A DNA stretch of 64,000 nucleotides from Bradyrhizobiaceae bacterium. GTDB taxonomy: Bacteria > Pseudomonadota > Alphaproteobacteria > Rhizobiales > Xanthobacteraceae. The position numbers and the translations under genes are program-made. Shown here piece by piece: positions 1 to 9,336 of this stretch; the first letter of the stretch is position 1; each line of letters begins with the position of its first letter. The stretch is from assembly GCA_020544565.1 (NCBI GenBank), contig CP078014.1:243687-307686 (forward strand), written 5' to 3'. The notes beneath the pieces are model-generated. The model had not been told where the DNA came from, ran no database searches, and saw only the letters and a list, made by a program, of their open reading frames with translations.

Positions 1-60
1 GCGGCATCCGCATCAGGACGCGACGGCGCCGAGATGGCGCCAAACAAGAGCGGCAAACAA

Positions 61-89
61 AAACCCCGGCGAGATGATCGCCGGGGTTT
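61..89 (-). terminator. Rho-independent terminator of the TRAP operon
   Basis: A perfect 12-bp inverted repeat (arms 61-72 and 78-89, loop 73-77) lies about 80 bases past the stop of the TAXI binding-protein gene. Read on the minus strand the stem is followed by a T-rich tail (complement of the A-rich stretch at 50-60), as expected of an intrinsic terminator for the leftward operon. Confidence 0.8.
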
Positions 90-169
90 CGTTTGAATCA
101 AGACCATCGAGCTTCACTGAAACCACGCGCCCCGCCGGGGTTGCGGCAGGGCGCGGGGAACGCGGTGCG

Positions 170-1150
170 TCAGCGTCCGACGCCCTTTTCCTTGAAGTAC
201 TTCAGCGCGCCGGGGTGGAACGGGATCGGCGAACGTTCCTGCACCTGGTTGTCGAGCGAGAAGCTCTCGGCCTCCTTGTGCACGGCGACGATGTCGGCCT
301 TCTTCTCCACCAGCGTCTTGACGATGGCGTAGGCGTCCTGATCGCTCATCTTGTCGTTGGTCAGGATCAGGTTCCAGACTTCGGTGTTCTTGTTGTCCTT
401 GTCGAGGCCCGGATAGGTGCCGCCCTTGATGACGCCCGCGCTGTACAGCTTGCCGTACTTGGCGTTCATCTTGTCGACGAGATCGGCGTGGTCCACCAGC
501 TTCATCTTGAGGCCGGGGGTTGCGGCGAGATCGGTGATCGAGGCCGTCGGCAGGCCGCCGACCCAGAAGAACGCATCGATCTTGCCGTCCTTGATGGCGT
601 TGACCGACTCGGCGACGCTGAGGCGCTCGCGCTTCATGTCCTTGTCCTTGTCGAGACCGGCGGCCTCGATGACGCGGAAGGCCATCACCTCGGTAGCGCT
701 GCCCGGCGAGCCGGTGGACACCCGCTTGCCCTTCATGTCGGCGACGGAGTTGATGCCGCTGCCCTCGAGGGTGACGACGTGCATGCGGTTCGGATAGACC
801 ACCAGCAGCGCCTGCAGCGGGATCTTGCCGCTCTTGAACTTGTCCGTGCCCTTGAATGCATCGAGGGCGGCGTCGGCCATCGAGAAGCCGAGTTCGCTCT
901 GGCCGGTGCCGATCAATTTGAGATTGTCCACGGAGCCGCCGGTGACTTCGGCGGTGGCCTGCACGTTCGGCAGGTTCTTCGACAGCACGTTGGCGATGGC
1001 GCCGCCGAGTGGGTAGTACACGCCGCCGGTGCCGCCGGTGCCGATCGATATCGTCTTCTGCTGGGCATGGGCGCTCAAGGCCAATCCGGCCGACAGCGCC
1101 AGTCCCATGGCCATCGCCAGCGCGGCCCGTGTGGTTCTTCTGATCATCAA
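170..1150 (-). CDS. TAXI family TRAP transporter solute-binding protein
   Basis: Periplasmic binding subunit of a TRAP transporter, a secondary uptake system usually driven by an ion gradient. The 326-residue product begins with a signal peptide (about residues 1-29, cleavage after AHA) and then the family hallmark GTGGTGGVYYPLGG around residues 38-51. A second conserved stretch GSPGSATEV lies mid-protein and the C terminus has the typical IPFHPGALKYFKEKG ending. The start at 1150 is preceded by a GGGAGGA ribosome-binding site six bases away. It is the second gene of an operon, 21 bases after the fused permease. TAXI proteins often bind dicarboxylates or amino acids; the ligand here cannot be told. 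Confidence 0.92.
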   Translation of the reverse strand: MMIRRTTRAALAMAMGLALSAGLALSAHAQQKTISIGTGGTGGVYYPLGGAIANVLSKNLPNVQATAEVTGGSVDNLKLIGTGQSELGFSMADAALDAFKGTDKFKSGKIPLQALLVVYPNRMHVVTLEGSGINSVADMKGKRVSTGSPGSATEVMAFRVIEAAGLDKDKDMKRERLSVAESVNAIKDGKIDAFFWVGGLPTASITDLAATPGLKMKLVDHADLVDKMNAKYGKLYSAGVIKGGTYPGLDKDNKNTEVWNLILTNDKMSDQDAYAIVKTLVEKKADIVAVHKEAESFSLDNQVQERSPIPFHPGALKYFKEKGVGR

Positions 1151-1171
1151 TAGTCCTCCCAGTCTGGATTC

Positions 1172-3187
1172 TCAGGCTGGCCGCTGAATTGCCGGCCCTC
1201 TTGCCTGCCACAACAATACTCCCAACCCGATTACGACGCCGGGAGCATAAGTGTAGTCGATGTCGCGACCAATCGCCGCTTCGATCAGAGCCTCGATCAG
1301 GCTCGGGAATACCAGCAGTAGGCCCGAAAGCGTCAGCAAGAGTCGCTCGACGAGCGTGGTCTTGCGCAACGCCCAGCCCTGCGCCGCCGCAGCCAGCGCC
1401 ATCAGCCCGAGGGTGGTCTTGAGGGTGATGCTGACGATGTCGACCCACGATCCGCCCTTCGGCACGTTGAGCAGCAGGCCGACGCCGTTCGGATCGAGCA
1501 CGAACACGAATGGCACGAGGAACGCGGGCAGGGTGTATTTCCACGACTGCAGCGTGGTCCGGTACGGATCGCCGCCAGTGATGGCGGCGGCGGCGAACGG
1601 CGACAGCGCCGTCGGCGGGGACACCTCGGACAGCACCGCATAGTAGAAGATGAACATGTGTGCGGCGTAGTCCGGCACGCCGAGCTTGATCAGTGCCGGG
1701 GCGGCGATCACCGCGCAGATGATGTAGGACGCCGTCACCGGCACGGCGAGGCCGATGATCCACACGATCAGCGAGGTATAGATCGCCGTCAGCAGCAGGC
1801 TGCCGCCGGCGTAGGAAATCACGATCGACGAGAATTTCAGCCCGAGGCCGGTGAGGGTGACGATGCCGACCACGATGCCCGCCGAGGCGCAGGTGGTGGC
1901 GGCGTTCAGCACGCCGATCGAGCCATCGGCCAGCGCGCGCTTGAGCTTCGGCGGAAACAGCGCGGTGTCCTTGCGCAGGAAGCTGAGCACGAAGGTGGTG
2001 ACGATGGCGTAGAACACCGACAGCATCGGCGAGTAGCCGATCACCATGAAAAACACCACGGCGACCAGTGAAATGAAGTGGAAGCCGTAACGCCGGGTCA
2101 TCTCGCCGAGCGGCATCTCGGGCTTGAAGAAGACGTCGCGCGCCCCGAAGCGCCGCGCGTCCAACTCCACCATGATCAGCAGCGAGAGGTAATAAAGACA
2201 GGTCGGGATCGTCGCCATCCAGATCACGTCGAGATAGCTGATCTTGAGGAATTCGGCGATCAGGAACGCGGCCGCCCCCAGCACCGGCGGCGACAGGATG
2301 GCGCCGAGACCGCCCGCGGCCAGCAGGCCACCCGCGGCGTTCTTCTCGAAGCCCGCCTTCTGCATCATCGGATAGGCGACGGTGCCGATCATCACCGTGG
2401 TGGCGACGCCCGAGCCGGACGGCCCGCCGAGCAGGAACGACGACAGCACCACGGTGCGGCCGGCGCTGTTGGCCTTGCCGCCCATCAGCGCCAGCGAGAA
2501 GTCGATGAAGAACTTCCCGGCGCCGGATTGCTGGAGGAACGCGCCGAAGATGGTGAACAGGATGATCAGCGTGGCGGACACGTCCACCGCGACGCCGAAA
2601 ATGCCTTCGAGCGTGATGAACAGATGGCCCACCAGCCGCGACAGGTCGTAGCCGCGATGGGTCCAAGGCGCAGGCAGATGCGGGCCGAGCATCGCATAGG
2701 CGATGAACAGCACGGCGACGATCGGCATAATCAGGCCGGTGGTGCGCCGCGTGGCTTCGAGTACAAGAATGATGAACACCACGCCGACGACGACGTCCAG
2801 GTGATCCGGCGTGGTGGCGCGGTCGGTGAAGTCATCGCCGCCCCACAGCGCATAGGCAATGGTCGCGACCGCGATCAGACCGGGGATGATATCCCACCAC
2901 CGCACCCGGTTGCGAAAGCGTGCGGCCAGCGGAAACAGCAGGAAGCTCAGGAGCAGGGTGAAGGCGACGTGGACGTAGCGCAGTTCCTGGGTCGGAACGA
3001 TGGAATAGGCCGCATAGAGATGAAACAGGCTCATCGCCACGGCGATATAGGCGACGACCTCGCCGGTCAGGCCGCCCAGCCTGTTGGTTGCCCCCTCATC
3101 GGCTTCGATGAATTCCTCTGCCTTGCGCAAAGCCTCGTCGGAAATGACCGACGGATTATCCTCCGGCGGCAAGTTGACCGTCGTCAT
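1172..3187 (-). CDS. TRAP transporter fused 4TM/12TM permease
   Basis: Membrane component of the TAXI TRAP system, with the small (DctQ-like) and large (DctM-like) permease parts in one chain of 671 residues, the normal arrangement for this class. Many hydrophobic segments are visible, and the glycine-rich stretch GGPSGSG near residues 254-260 is typical of the large-subunit half. I place the start at 3187 (MTTVNLPPED...) because a GGAGAG ribosome-binding site lies just upstream; a longer open frame reaches 3322, but its extra 45 residues are arginine- and proline-rich and do not look like the family. It is the first gene of the operon with the binding protein. Confidence 0.9.
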   Translation of the reverse strand: MTTVNLPPEDNPSVISDEALRKAEEFIEADEGATNRLGGLTGEVVAYIAVAMSLFHLYAAYSIVPTQELRYVHVAFTLLLSFLLFPLAARFRNRVRWWDIIPGLIAVATIAYALWGGDDFTDRATTPDHLDVVVGVVFIILVLEATRRTTGLIMPIVAVLFIAYAMLGPHLPAPWTHRGYDLSRLVGHLFITLEGIFGVAVDVSATLIILFTIFGAFLQQSGAGKFFIDFSLALMGGKANSAGRTVVLSSFLLGGPSGSGVATTVMIGTVAYPMMQKAGFEKNAAGGLLAAGGLGAILSPPVLGAAAFLIAEFLKISYLDVIWMATIPTCLYYLSLLIMVELDARRFGARDVFFKPEMPLGEMTRRYGFHFISLVAVVFFMVIGYSPMLSVFYAIVTTFVLSFLRKDTALFPPKLKRALADGSIGVLNAATTCASAGIVVGIVTLTGLGLKFSSIVISYAGGSLLLTAIYTSLIVWIIGLAVPVTASYIICAVIAAPALIKLGVPDYAAHMFIFYYAVLSEVSPPTALSPFAAAAITGGDPYRTTLQSWKYTLPAFLVPFVFVLDPNGVGLLLNVPKGGSWVDIVSITLKTTLGLMALAAAAQGWALRKTTLVERLLLTLSGLLLVFPSLIEALIEAAIGRDIDYTYAPGVVIGLGVLLWQARGPAIQRPA

Positions 3188-3445
3188 CTCGTCTCTCTCC
3201 CCACGGCCCCACGGTGAAGGGCTTATGCGACCGAGCGGCTTGGCGCGGCGGTCATTGGTTGGCGGCATTGATGCGTGTTTGGCCGGCGAAGGCAAGGATT
3301 CCTTGGTCGGGGGTCCGCGCACAGGTGATTTTCCAGCAAAATCATTTGTTTGCGCGGTGGACGGCCCACCGCCGGCGGCCCGTGCTCCCTGCCGCCGGGC
3401 GCTTCGGGCGGTATCGGATTCCGCGCGGTTTCACGGAAATTCTAA

Positions 3446-3475
3446 TTGACACGGGATAAGTGAGTGCTTACTCAC
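3446..3475 (+). promoter_or_regulatory. Promoter and palindromic operator of the TetR gene
   Basis: A consensus -35 box TTGACA (3446-3451) is followed by the perfect inverted repeat GTGAGT-GCTT-ACTCAC (3460-3475), which covers the place where a -10 box would lie (TACTCA at 3469-3474, 17-base spacing). GTGAGT...ACTCAC palindromes of this kind are typical targets of AcrR/TetR repressors, so autorepression by the adjacent regulator is the natural reading. The start codon is only eight bases beyond the operator. Confidence 0.6.
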
Positions 3476-3482
3476 GCCCGCC

Positions 3483-4187
3483 ATGAGTACCCCCAGGCTG
3501 ACCAGCGACCTGAGACGGGAACAGATCCTCGAAGCGGCGAGGGGCTGTTTCGCGCGCTATGGCTTTTCGGGCACCACCACCAAAAGTGTGGCTCGGGCCG
3601 CCGATATCTCCGAGGGATTGCTGTTCAAGCACTTTCCCACCAAGGCGGCGCTCTATGCCGAGATTCTGGCGGAGGCGTGCGAGGCCGATCCCGAGTTCCT
3701 CCGGCTGCTCGGGCGGGAACCATCGACGGCCACGCTGGTTGTGCTCATTCGCGAGATGGTGACCTACGTGCTGGAAGGGACCGAAAATCCCGACCAGCAA
3801 GAGGCACAGCGCTTGAGACTACTGGTTTCAAGCCAGTTGAATGACGGGCAGTTCGCGCAGCTTCTGTTCGCCAAGATCGGCGATTTGATCGCGCCGGTCT
3901 TCAATGCGTCGCTGGAAAAGGCGATTGCCGCGGGGGACTGCGCTCCGGTCGAAGGCAATCCGATCAATCTGTTCTGGTTTTCCCATCAGGTCGTTCACAT
4001 GATCGCGCTCATGAGACTTCCGCCGACGCCGTCTTTGCAGTTGCCGGCCCTGCCGGAGCTGTCGCGTCAGATTTGCCTGTTCATCCTGCGGGGAATCGGA
4101 TTCACCCCAGCAGCCATCTCATCCCATATTGATTCCTCCGTGTCGTCGCCATCGCCGGCGAAGGCCTGTATCGTCGAAAGCGCATAA
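3483..4187 (+). CDS. TetR/AcrR family transcriptional regulator
   Basis: A 234-residue one-component regulator. An N-terminal helix-turn-helix (about residues 11-55, including the stretch TTKSVARAADISEGLLFKHFPTKAALYAEI) is classic TetR; the rest is the variable ligand-binding and dimerisation domain. The stop codon is followed after a single base by the start of the adaptor gene, and the RND pump comes next, so this is very likely the local repressor of that efflux operon, acting through the palindrome at 3460-3475. No Shine-Dalgarno sequence is visible before the ATG, and the inferred transcription start would fall almost on it. Confidence 0.92.
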   Translation: MSTPRLTSDLRREQILEAARGCFARYGFSGTTTKSVARAADISEGLLFKHFPTKAALYAEILAEACEADPEFLRLLGREPSTATLVVLIREMVTYVLEGTENPDQQEAQRLRLLVSSQLNDGQFAQLLFAKIGDLIAPVFNASLEKAIAAGDCAPVEGNPINLFWFSHQVVHMIALMRLPPTPSLQLPALPELSRQICLFILRGIGFTPAAISSHIDSSVSSPSPAKACIVESA

Positions 4188-4188
4188 T

Positions 4189-5388
4189 ATGGACGCCAAG
4201 ATTTCGCCATCTGAGCAAACGCCTACCTCGGGCGAGAAGCCTCCCGCCCGTCCGATCCGGACGCGCCGCTGGTTCATCATCGTCGGCGTGGCGCTCGTCC
4301 TTCTCGTGGGAGCGATCTGGGGCTTCAACACCTTCCGCAACATCAAGATTGCGGAGTTCTTCGCGAATATGAAGGCGAGTGCGCCTCCGACCGTGGTGAC
4401 CGCCGCCGAAGCCAAGTCGGAAGTGCTGCCGAACCTGCTCACGGGCGTCGGCGATCTCACCGCCGTGCAGCAGGTGGACGTGACGGCGGACGTCTCCGGC
4501 CGCGTCACCGACATCCTGTTCACGCCCGGCGCCCATGTGAAGGCCGGCGATCCGTTGATCCAACTGTTCGATGAACCGGACCGCGCCGATCTCGCCAGCT
4601 ACAAGGCGCAGACGCTGGCCGCCTCGCTGGCGCTCGACCGCGCCAAGGCGCTTGCCGCCCGCCAGTTCGGCCCGCAGGCGACGGTGGACCAGGCGCAGGC
4701 GACCTTCGATCAGTCGTCCGCGGCGGTGGCGCGCACCGAGGCGATCATTTCGCAGAAGCGGATCGTCGCGCCGTTTGAGGGCGACCTCGGCGTGCGTCAC
4801 GTCAATCTCGGGCAGTATCTCAGCACCGGTACACAGATCGTTTCGCTGACCGACCTGTCGAAGCTGTTCCTGAACTTCACGGCCACGGAAAAGGATCGCT
4901 CCGTGCTCGCGGTCGGCCAGCCGGTGCGCATCGTGGTCGATGCCTATCCGGGCCGCACTTTCGTGGGCAAGATCACCACCATCGATCCGCAGATCAGCAC
5001 CGATACCCGCAACGTGCGCATTCAGGCCACGCTTGAAAATCCGGACCGGATTCTCAAGCCCGGCATGTTCGCAAGCACCACGGTGGAACTTGCGCCGCTG
5101 CCGGCGATGGTGACGGTGCCCGAAACCGCGGTGGACTACACGTTGTATGGCGACTCCGTCTGGCGCATCAACGAAAAGAAGACCGAGGACGGCAAGACCG
5201 AACTGACCGCCGACCGCACCTTCGTCAAGACCGGCGCGCGCGTGCGCGGCCGCGTCGTGATTGAAAGCGGCCTCAACCCCGGCGACAAGGTGGTCGCGGT
5301 GGGACAGCTCCGGCTGCAGTCGGGCTCCGCCGTGTCGATCTCATCGAACCCGCCGCCGCCGATCCCCGACAAGGCGCCGCGTAACTGA
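4189..5388 (+). CDS. RND efflux periplasmic adaptor (membrane fusion protein)
   Basis: Adaptor subunit linking an inner-membrane RND pump to an outer-membrane channel. The 399-residue chain has one N-terminal membrane anchor (about residues 26-45), then a lipoyl/barrel-sandwich domain (VSGRVTDILFTPGAHVKAGD), a short helical hairpin, and beta-barrel and membrane-proximal domains ending in a proline-rich tail. The chosen start at 4189 lies one base after the TetR stop; the open frame extends upstream to 4129 but would overlap the TetR gene with non-homologous sequence. It is translated with the pump gene that starts 21 bases downstream. Confidence 0.92.
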   Translation: MDAKISPSEQTPTSGEKPPARPIRTRRWFIIVGVALVLLVGAIWGFNTFRNIKIAEFFANMKASAPPTVVTAAEAKSEVLPNLLTGVGDLTAVQQVDVTADVSGRVTDILFTPGAHVKAGDPLIQLFDEPDRADLASYKAQTLAASLALDRAKALAARQFGPQATVDQAQATFDQSSAAVARTEAIISQKRIVAPFEGDLGVRHVNLGQYLSTGTQIVSLTDLSKLFLNFTATEKDRSVLAVGQPVRIVVDAYPGRTFVGKITTIDPQISTDTRNVRIQATLENPDRILKPGMFASTTVELAPLPAMVTVPETAVDYTLYGDSVWRINEKKTEDGKTELTADRTFVKTGARVRGRVVIESGLNPGDKVVAVGQLRLQSGSAVSISSNPPPPIPDKAPRN

Positions 5389-5409
5389 CCTCAGATTTCG
5401 GAGCGCCGC

Positions 5410-8400
5410 ATGGCCTTCACTGATATTTTCATCAAGCGGCCGGTGCTGTCGCTGGTCGTCAGCCTGCTGATTCTGCTGATCGGCTTCAAGGCGGCGACAA
5501 GCCTCGGTATCCGGCAGTATCCCAAGCTGTCGAACACCGTCATCACCGTGACGACGTCATATCCCGGTGCGTCGCCGGACCTGATGCAGGGCTTCATCAC
5601 CCAGCCGATCGAGCAGGCGGTGGCGTCCGCGGAAGGCGTCGACTACATCACCTCGTCGTCGGTGCAGGGCACGAGCACCATCTCGGTCTATGTCAAGCTC
5701 AACGTCGAGCCCAATTTCGCCCTGACCGAGGTGATGTCCAAGGTCAATTCGGTCCGTTATCTGATTCCGAAGGAATCCAACGACCCCGTCATCACCAAAT
5801 CGACCGGCCAGACCACGGCCGTGATGTATATCGGCTTCTCCAGCGACGAACTGACCGGCCCGCAGATTTCCGACTATCTCGCGCGCGTGGTGCAGCCGAT
5901 CCTGTCCACGGTCGATGGCGTCGCATCCGCCGATATTCTCGGTGCGCAGACGCTCGCCACCCGCATCTGGCTCGATCCGGCACGCATGGCGGGTCGCAAC
6001 GTCTCGCCGGACGATGTCGCGGCCGCGATCCGCGCTAACAACTTCCAGGCCGCCGCCGGCCAGGCCAAGGGTTATTTCATCGTTTCCAACGTCACCACCA
6101 ACACCGATCTCACCAATATCGACCAGTTCAAACGCATGACGGTGAAGTCGAAGGACGGCGGTTTCGTTCGGCTCGAAGACATCGCGGTGGTGGAGCTTGG
6201 CGCGCAGAGTACCGATTCGAGCGTGTCGCTCAGCGGCCAGCACGCGATCTTCATCGGCGTGCAGGCGACGCCGCAGGGTAACCCGCTCACCATCGTCAAG
6301 GGCGTGCGCGGATTGTTCCCCGAAATGGAGCGCAATCTGCCGCCGTCGCTGAAGATGACGGTGGCCTACGACTCGACCAAGTTCATCCAGTCCTCCATCA
6401 ACGAGGTGCGCGACACCCTGATGGAGGCGGTGGTCATCGTCGTCATCGTGATCTTCCTGTTCCTGGCGTCGTTCCGCTCGGTCATCATCCCCGTCGTCAC
6501 GATTCCGCTTTCGCTGGTCGGCGCCTGCATCCTGATGCTGGCCATGGGCTTCACGCTCAACCTGCTGACGCTGCTGGCGATGGTGCTCGCCATCGGTCTC
6601 GTGGTGGACGACGCCATCGTGGTGGTGGAAAATATCCACCGCCATCTGGAGGAGGGGAAGACGCCGGTCGAAGCCTCGCTGATCGGCGCGCGCGAGATCG
6701 TCGGCCCGGTTATCTCGATGACCATCACGCTCGCTGCCGTGTATGCGCCGATCGGCTTCCTCGGCGGCCTCACCGGCGCGCTGTTCCGCGAATTCGCCTT
6801 CACGCTGGCGGGCTCGGTGATCATCTCGGGCGTGGTCGCGCTGACGCTGTCGCCGATGATGTGCTCGGTGTTCCTCAAGGGCGGCGGCCATCAGGGACGT
6901 TTTGCAAAACTCGTCGACAACGTGTTCAGCAGGCTGACGGCGTGGTACGGCCGCATGCTCGACCGTTCGCTGGACTACCGGCCGATCACCGTGATGTTCG
7001 CCGCGACGATCCTCGGGCTCGTGGCCTTCATGTACATCAACACCAACAAGGAACTGGCTCCGGAAGAGGACCAGGGCATCCTGTTCTCGGTGGTGAAGGC
7101 GCCGCAATACGCCAACATCGATTACACTGATTTCTACGGCGAGAGGCTCGATCAGGCGTTCGCGAAATTTCCGGAAACCGACCTGCGCTTCATCATCAAT
7201 GGCACCAGCGGGCCGAACAACGGCATCGCGGGCATGATCCTGAAGCCGTGGGACGAGCGCAAGCGGTCGTCGCTGACGCTGAAGCCGCTGGTGCAGGCCG
7301 AACTCAGCAAGATCGAGGGCGTCAACGCTTTCGCCTTCAACCTGCCGGCACTGCCGGGCGGCCCGGGCGGTCTGCCGATCCAGATGGTCATCAATTCGAC
7401 CAGCGGCTTCCAGAACGTCTACGAGCAGATGGAGAACCTGAAGAAGGCGGCGCGCGACAGCGGCCTGTTCATCGTCGCCGACAGCGACCTCGCCTTCAAT
7501 CAGCCGGTCGTGACCGTCAAGATCGATCGCTACAAGGCGGGCGACCTCGGCATCAACATGCAGGCGGTCGGCAGCACGCTGGCGACCCTGCTCGGCGGCA
7601 ACTACGTCAACCGCTTCAACCTGCAGGGACGATCCTATCAGGTCATTCCGCAGGTGCCGCGCGCGCTCCGGCTGACGCCGGAATCCCTCGGCAATTACTA
7701 CGTGCCGACATCGAGCGGCAATCTGGTGCCGCTGTCCACCATCGTCACCATCGAGACGGCCACCAATCCGAACGCGCTGACCCACTTCAACCAGCTCAAC
7801 TCCGCGACCTTCCAGGCGGTGGCGATGCCAGGCGTCACCGTCGGCAAGGCGGTGGAATTCCTGGAGGAGCAGGCCAAGCAGTTGCCCGCGGGCTTCAGCC
7901 ACGACTATCTCGCGGATTCCCGCCAGTACGTGCAGGAAGGCAACCAGCTTGCCATCACCTTCGTGTTCGCGCTGATCATCATCTTCCTGGTGTTGGCGGC
8001 GCAGTTCGAAAGTCTGCGCGACCCGCTGGTGATCCTGATCTCGGTGCCGATGGCGATCTCGGGCGCGCTGATCCCGCTGTTCTTCGGGCTTGCGACCATC
8101 AACATCTACACCCAGGTCGGCCTCGTCACCCTGATCGGCCTGATCAGCAAGCACGGCATCCTGATGGTGGAGTTCGCCAACGAACTGCAGTTGAAGCAGA
8201 AGTTCGATCGCCGTAGCGCCATCGAGCAGGCGGCGCGGGTGCGGCTGCGGCCGATCCTGATGACCACGGCGGCGATGGTGGCGGGTCTGTTGCCGCTGCT
8301 GACGGCGAGCGGCGCCGGTGCGGCGAGCCGCTTCTCCATCGGCATCGTGGTGGTGGCCGGCATGTCCATCGGCACGCTGTTCACGCTGTTCGTGCTGCCG

Positions 8401-8493
8401 GCGGTCTATACGCTGCTTGCGACCGATCACCGCGCGTCGGCGGAGACGGATCGCGCTCGGGACATCGAGAAATACGAGCTGAGCTTGACGTAG
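5410..8493 (+). CDS. RND multidrug-type efflux permease (AcrB/MexB family)
   Basis: Proton-driven inner-membrane pump of 1027 residues, the usual length for the HAE1 branch of RND transporters. Transmembrane segment 4 carries the adjacent aspartates Asp400-Asp401 (motif VVDDAIVVVENIHRH), and segment 10 has the lysine at about residue 914 (ISKHGILMVEFANEL), the residues of the proton relay. The N terminus (FTDIFIKRPVLS) is canonical. It is the last gene of the TetR-adaptor-pump operon. No outer-membrane factor gene is adjacent, so the pump probably uses a channel encoded elsewhere. Substrates cannot be predicted. Confidence 0.95.
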   Translation: MAFTDIFIKRPVLSLVVSLLILLIGFKAATSLGIRQYPKLSNTVITVTTSYPGASPDLMQGFITQPIEQAVASAEGVDYITSSSVQGTSTISVYVKLNVEPNFALTEVMSKVNSVRYLIPKESNDPVITKSTGQTTAVMYIGFSSDELTGPQISDYLARVVQPILSTVDGVASADILGAQTLATRIWLDPARMAGRNVSPDDVAAAIRANNFQAAAGQAKGYFIVSNVTTNTDLTNIDQFKRMTVKSKDGGFVRLEDIAVVELGAQSTDSSVSLSGQHAIFIGVQATPQGNPLTIVKGVRGLFPEMERNLPPSLKMTVAYDSTKFIQSSINEVRDTLMEAVVIVVIVIFLFLASFRSVIIPVVTIPLSLVGACILMLAMGFTLNLLTLLAMVLAIGLVVDDAIVVVENIHRHLEEGKTPVEASLIGAREIVGPVISMTITLAAVYAPIGFLGGLTGALFREFAFTLAGSVIISGVVALTLSPMMCSVFLKGGGHQGRFAKLVDNVFSRLTAWYGRMLDRSLDYRPITVMFAATILGLVAFMYINTNKELAPEEDQGILFSVVKAPQYANIDYTDFYGERLDQAFAKFPETDLRFIINGTSGPNNGIAGMILKPWDERKRSSLTLKPLVQAELSKIEGVNAFAFNLPALPGGPGGLPIQMVINSTSGFQNVYEQMENLKKAARDSGLFIVADSDLAFNQPVVTVKIDRYKAGDLGINMQAVGSTLATLLGGNYVNRFNLQGRSYQVIPQVPRALRLTPESLGNYYVPTSSGNLVPLSTIVTIETATNPNALTHFNQLNSATFQAVAMPGVTVGKAVEFLEEQAKQLPAGFSHDYLADSRQYVQEGNQLAITFVFALIIIFLVLAAQFESLRDPLVILISVPMAISGALIPLFFGLATINIYTQVGLVTLIGLISKHGILMVEFANELQLKQKFDRRSAIEQAARVRLRPILMTTAAMVAGLLPLLTASGAGAASRFSIGIVVVAGMSIGTLFTLFVLPAVYTLLATDHRASAETDRARDIEKYELSLT

Positions 8494-8497
8494 GTCT

Positions 8498-8618
8498 CGT
8501 CATTCCGGACGACCGCGCTATTGCGTGTCAAAGACGCGCTTTCGCGCGGTCGATCCGGAATCTCGCCGGGCTCTGCGGGATTCCGGTTCGCCGCTTTCGG
8601 CGGCGCCCCGGAATGACG
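8498..8618. repeat. Intergenic palindromic repeat (CGTCATTCCGG type)
   Basis: The gap between the RND pump and the ABC ATPase is bounded by the inverted arms CGTCATTCCGG (8498-8508) and CCGGAATGACG (8608-8618), with further internal hairpins such as the one around CGCGCTTTCGCGCG. The layout matches the mobile palindromic intergenic repeats common in this bacterial group. It may also serve as a transcription end signal for the pump operon. Confidence 0.6.
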
Positions 8619-8682
8619 TTCGCAGGCGGCAATGGCGAACCGCTGTAAGTTCGAACTGCAACGCTGTATGCTCCCCGCGGTC

Positions 8683-9336
8683 ATGCTCAGCGTTCGCAAT
8701 CTCACCAAATCCTACCGGACCTCGGGCGAGGCGCTGGCTGTGCTGCGCGGGGTGGACCTCGCGCTGGCGCGGGGCGAGAGCGTGGCGCTCACCGGCGAAT
8801 CCGGCAGCGGCAAGAGCACGCTGCTGCATCTGATCGCGGGGCTCGACCGGGCCGACGGCGGCGACATCGTGCTCGACGGGACAGAGGTCACGCGGCTGTC
8901 CGACAGCGCGCGGGCGGCGCTGCGCCGTGACCGGCTCGGCCTCGTATTCCAGCAGTTCAACCTGATCCCGAGCCTTCAGGTCGGCGACAATCTCGCGTTC
9001 CAGGCCCGCATCGCCGGCCGCTTTGAGGCCGCGTGGCAGGAGGAACTGATCGCGCGCCTCGGGCTCGGCGCGCTGCTCGATCGCTATCCCGAGCAGTTGT
9101 CCGGCGGGCAGCAGCAGCGCGTCGCCATCGGCCGGGCGCTGGCGATCAAGCCGGTGCTGCTGCTGGCCGACGAGCCCACCGGCAATCTCGACGAGGCCAC
9201 CGCCGACGACGTTCTGGCGCTGGCGCGCGATCTCGTCGCCCGCACCGGCTGCGCCTTTCTGATGGTGACCCACAGCGCCCGGCTGGCGGCGACGCTCGAC
9301 CGTCACGTCCATCTCACCGCGGGACGGATCGCATGA
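8683..9336 (+). CDS. ABC transporter ATP-binding protein (LolD/MacB/AttE type)
   Basis: Cytoplasmic ATPase of an exporter-type ABC system, 217 residues from the chosen start. Walker A is GESGSGKST (residues 38-46), the signature LSGGQQQR starts at residue 139, and Walker B ends in Asp163-Glu164 (LLLADEPTGNLD), followed by the H-loop histidine in VTHS. The start at 8683 (MLSVRNLTKSY) matches the family N terminus; in-frame ATGs at 8632 and 8668 would add up to 17 residues. The stop overlaps the permease start (ATGA), so translation is coupled. With the permease and the lipocalin-like protein it resembles the AttE-AttF/G-AttH arrangement. Confidence 0.9.
   Translation: MLSVRNLTKSYRTSGEALAVLRGVDLALARGESVALTGESGSGKSTLLHLIAGLDRADGGDIVLDGTEVTRLSDSARAALRRDRLGLVFQQFNLIPSLQVGDNLAFQARIAGRFEAAWQEELIARLGLGALLDRYPEQLSGGQQQRVAIGRALAIKPVLLLADEPTGNLDEATADDVLALARDLVARTGCAFLMVTHSARLAATLDRHVHLTAGRIA

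Noticed and set aside
114..2666. An 850-codon open frame on the minus strand over the TRAP genes
   Set aside because: It is the shifted shadow of the TRAP permease and binding protein on the same strand; the translation is rich in Arg, Pro and Gly/His runs with no domain, as is usual for out-of-frame high-GC DNA.
5557..8430. A 957-codon open frame antisense to the RND pump
   Set aside because: Antisense shadow with His/Asp/Arg-rich composition and no ribosome-binding site; the plus-strand RND frame has full family motifs.
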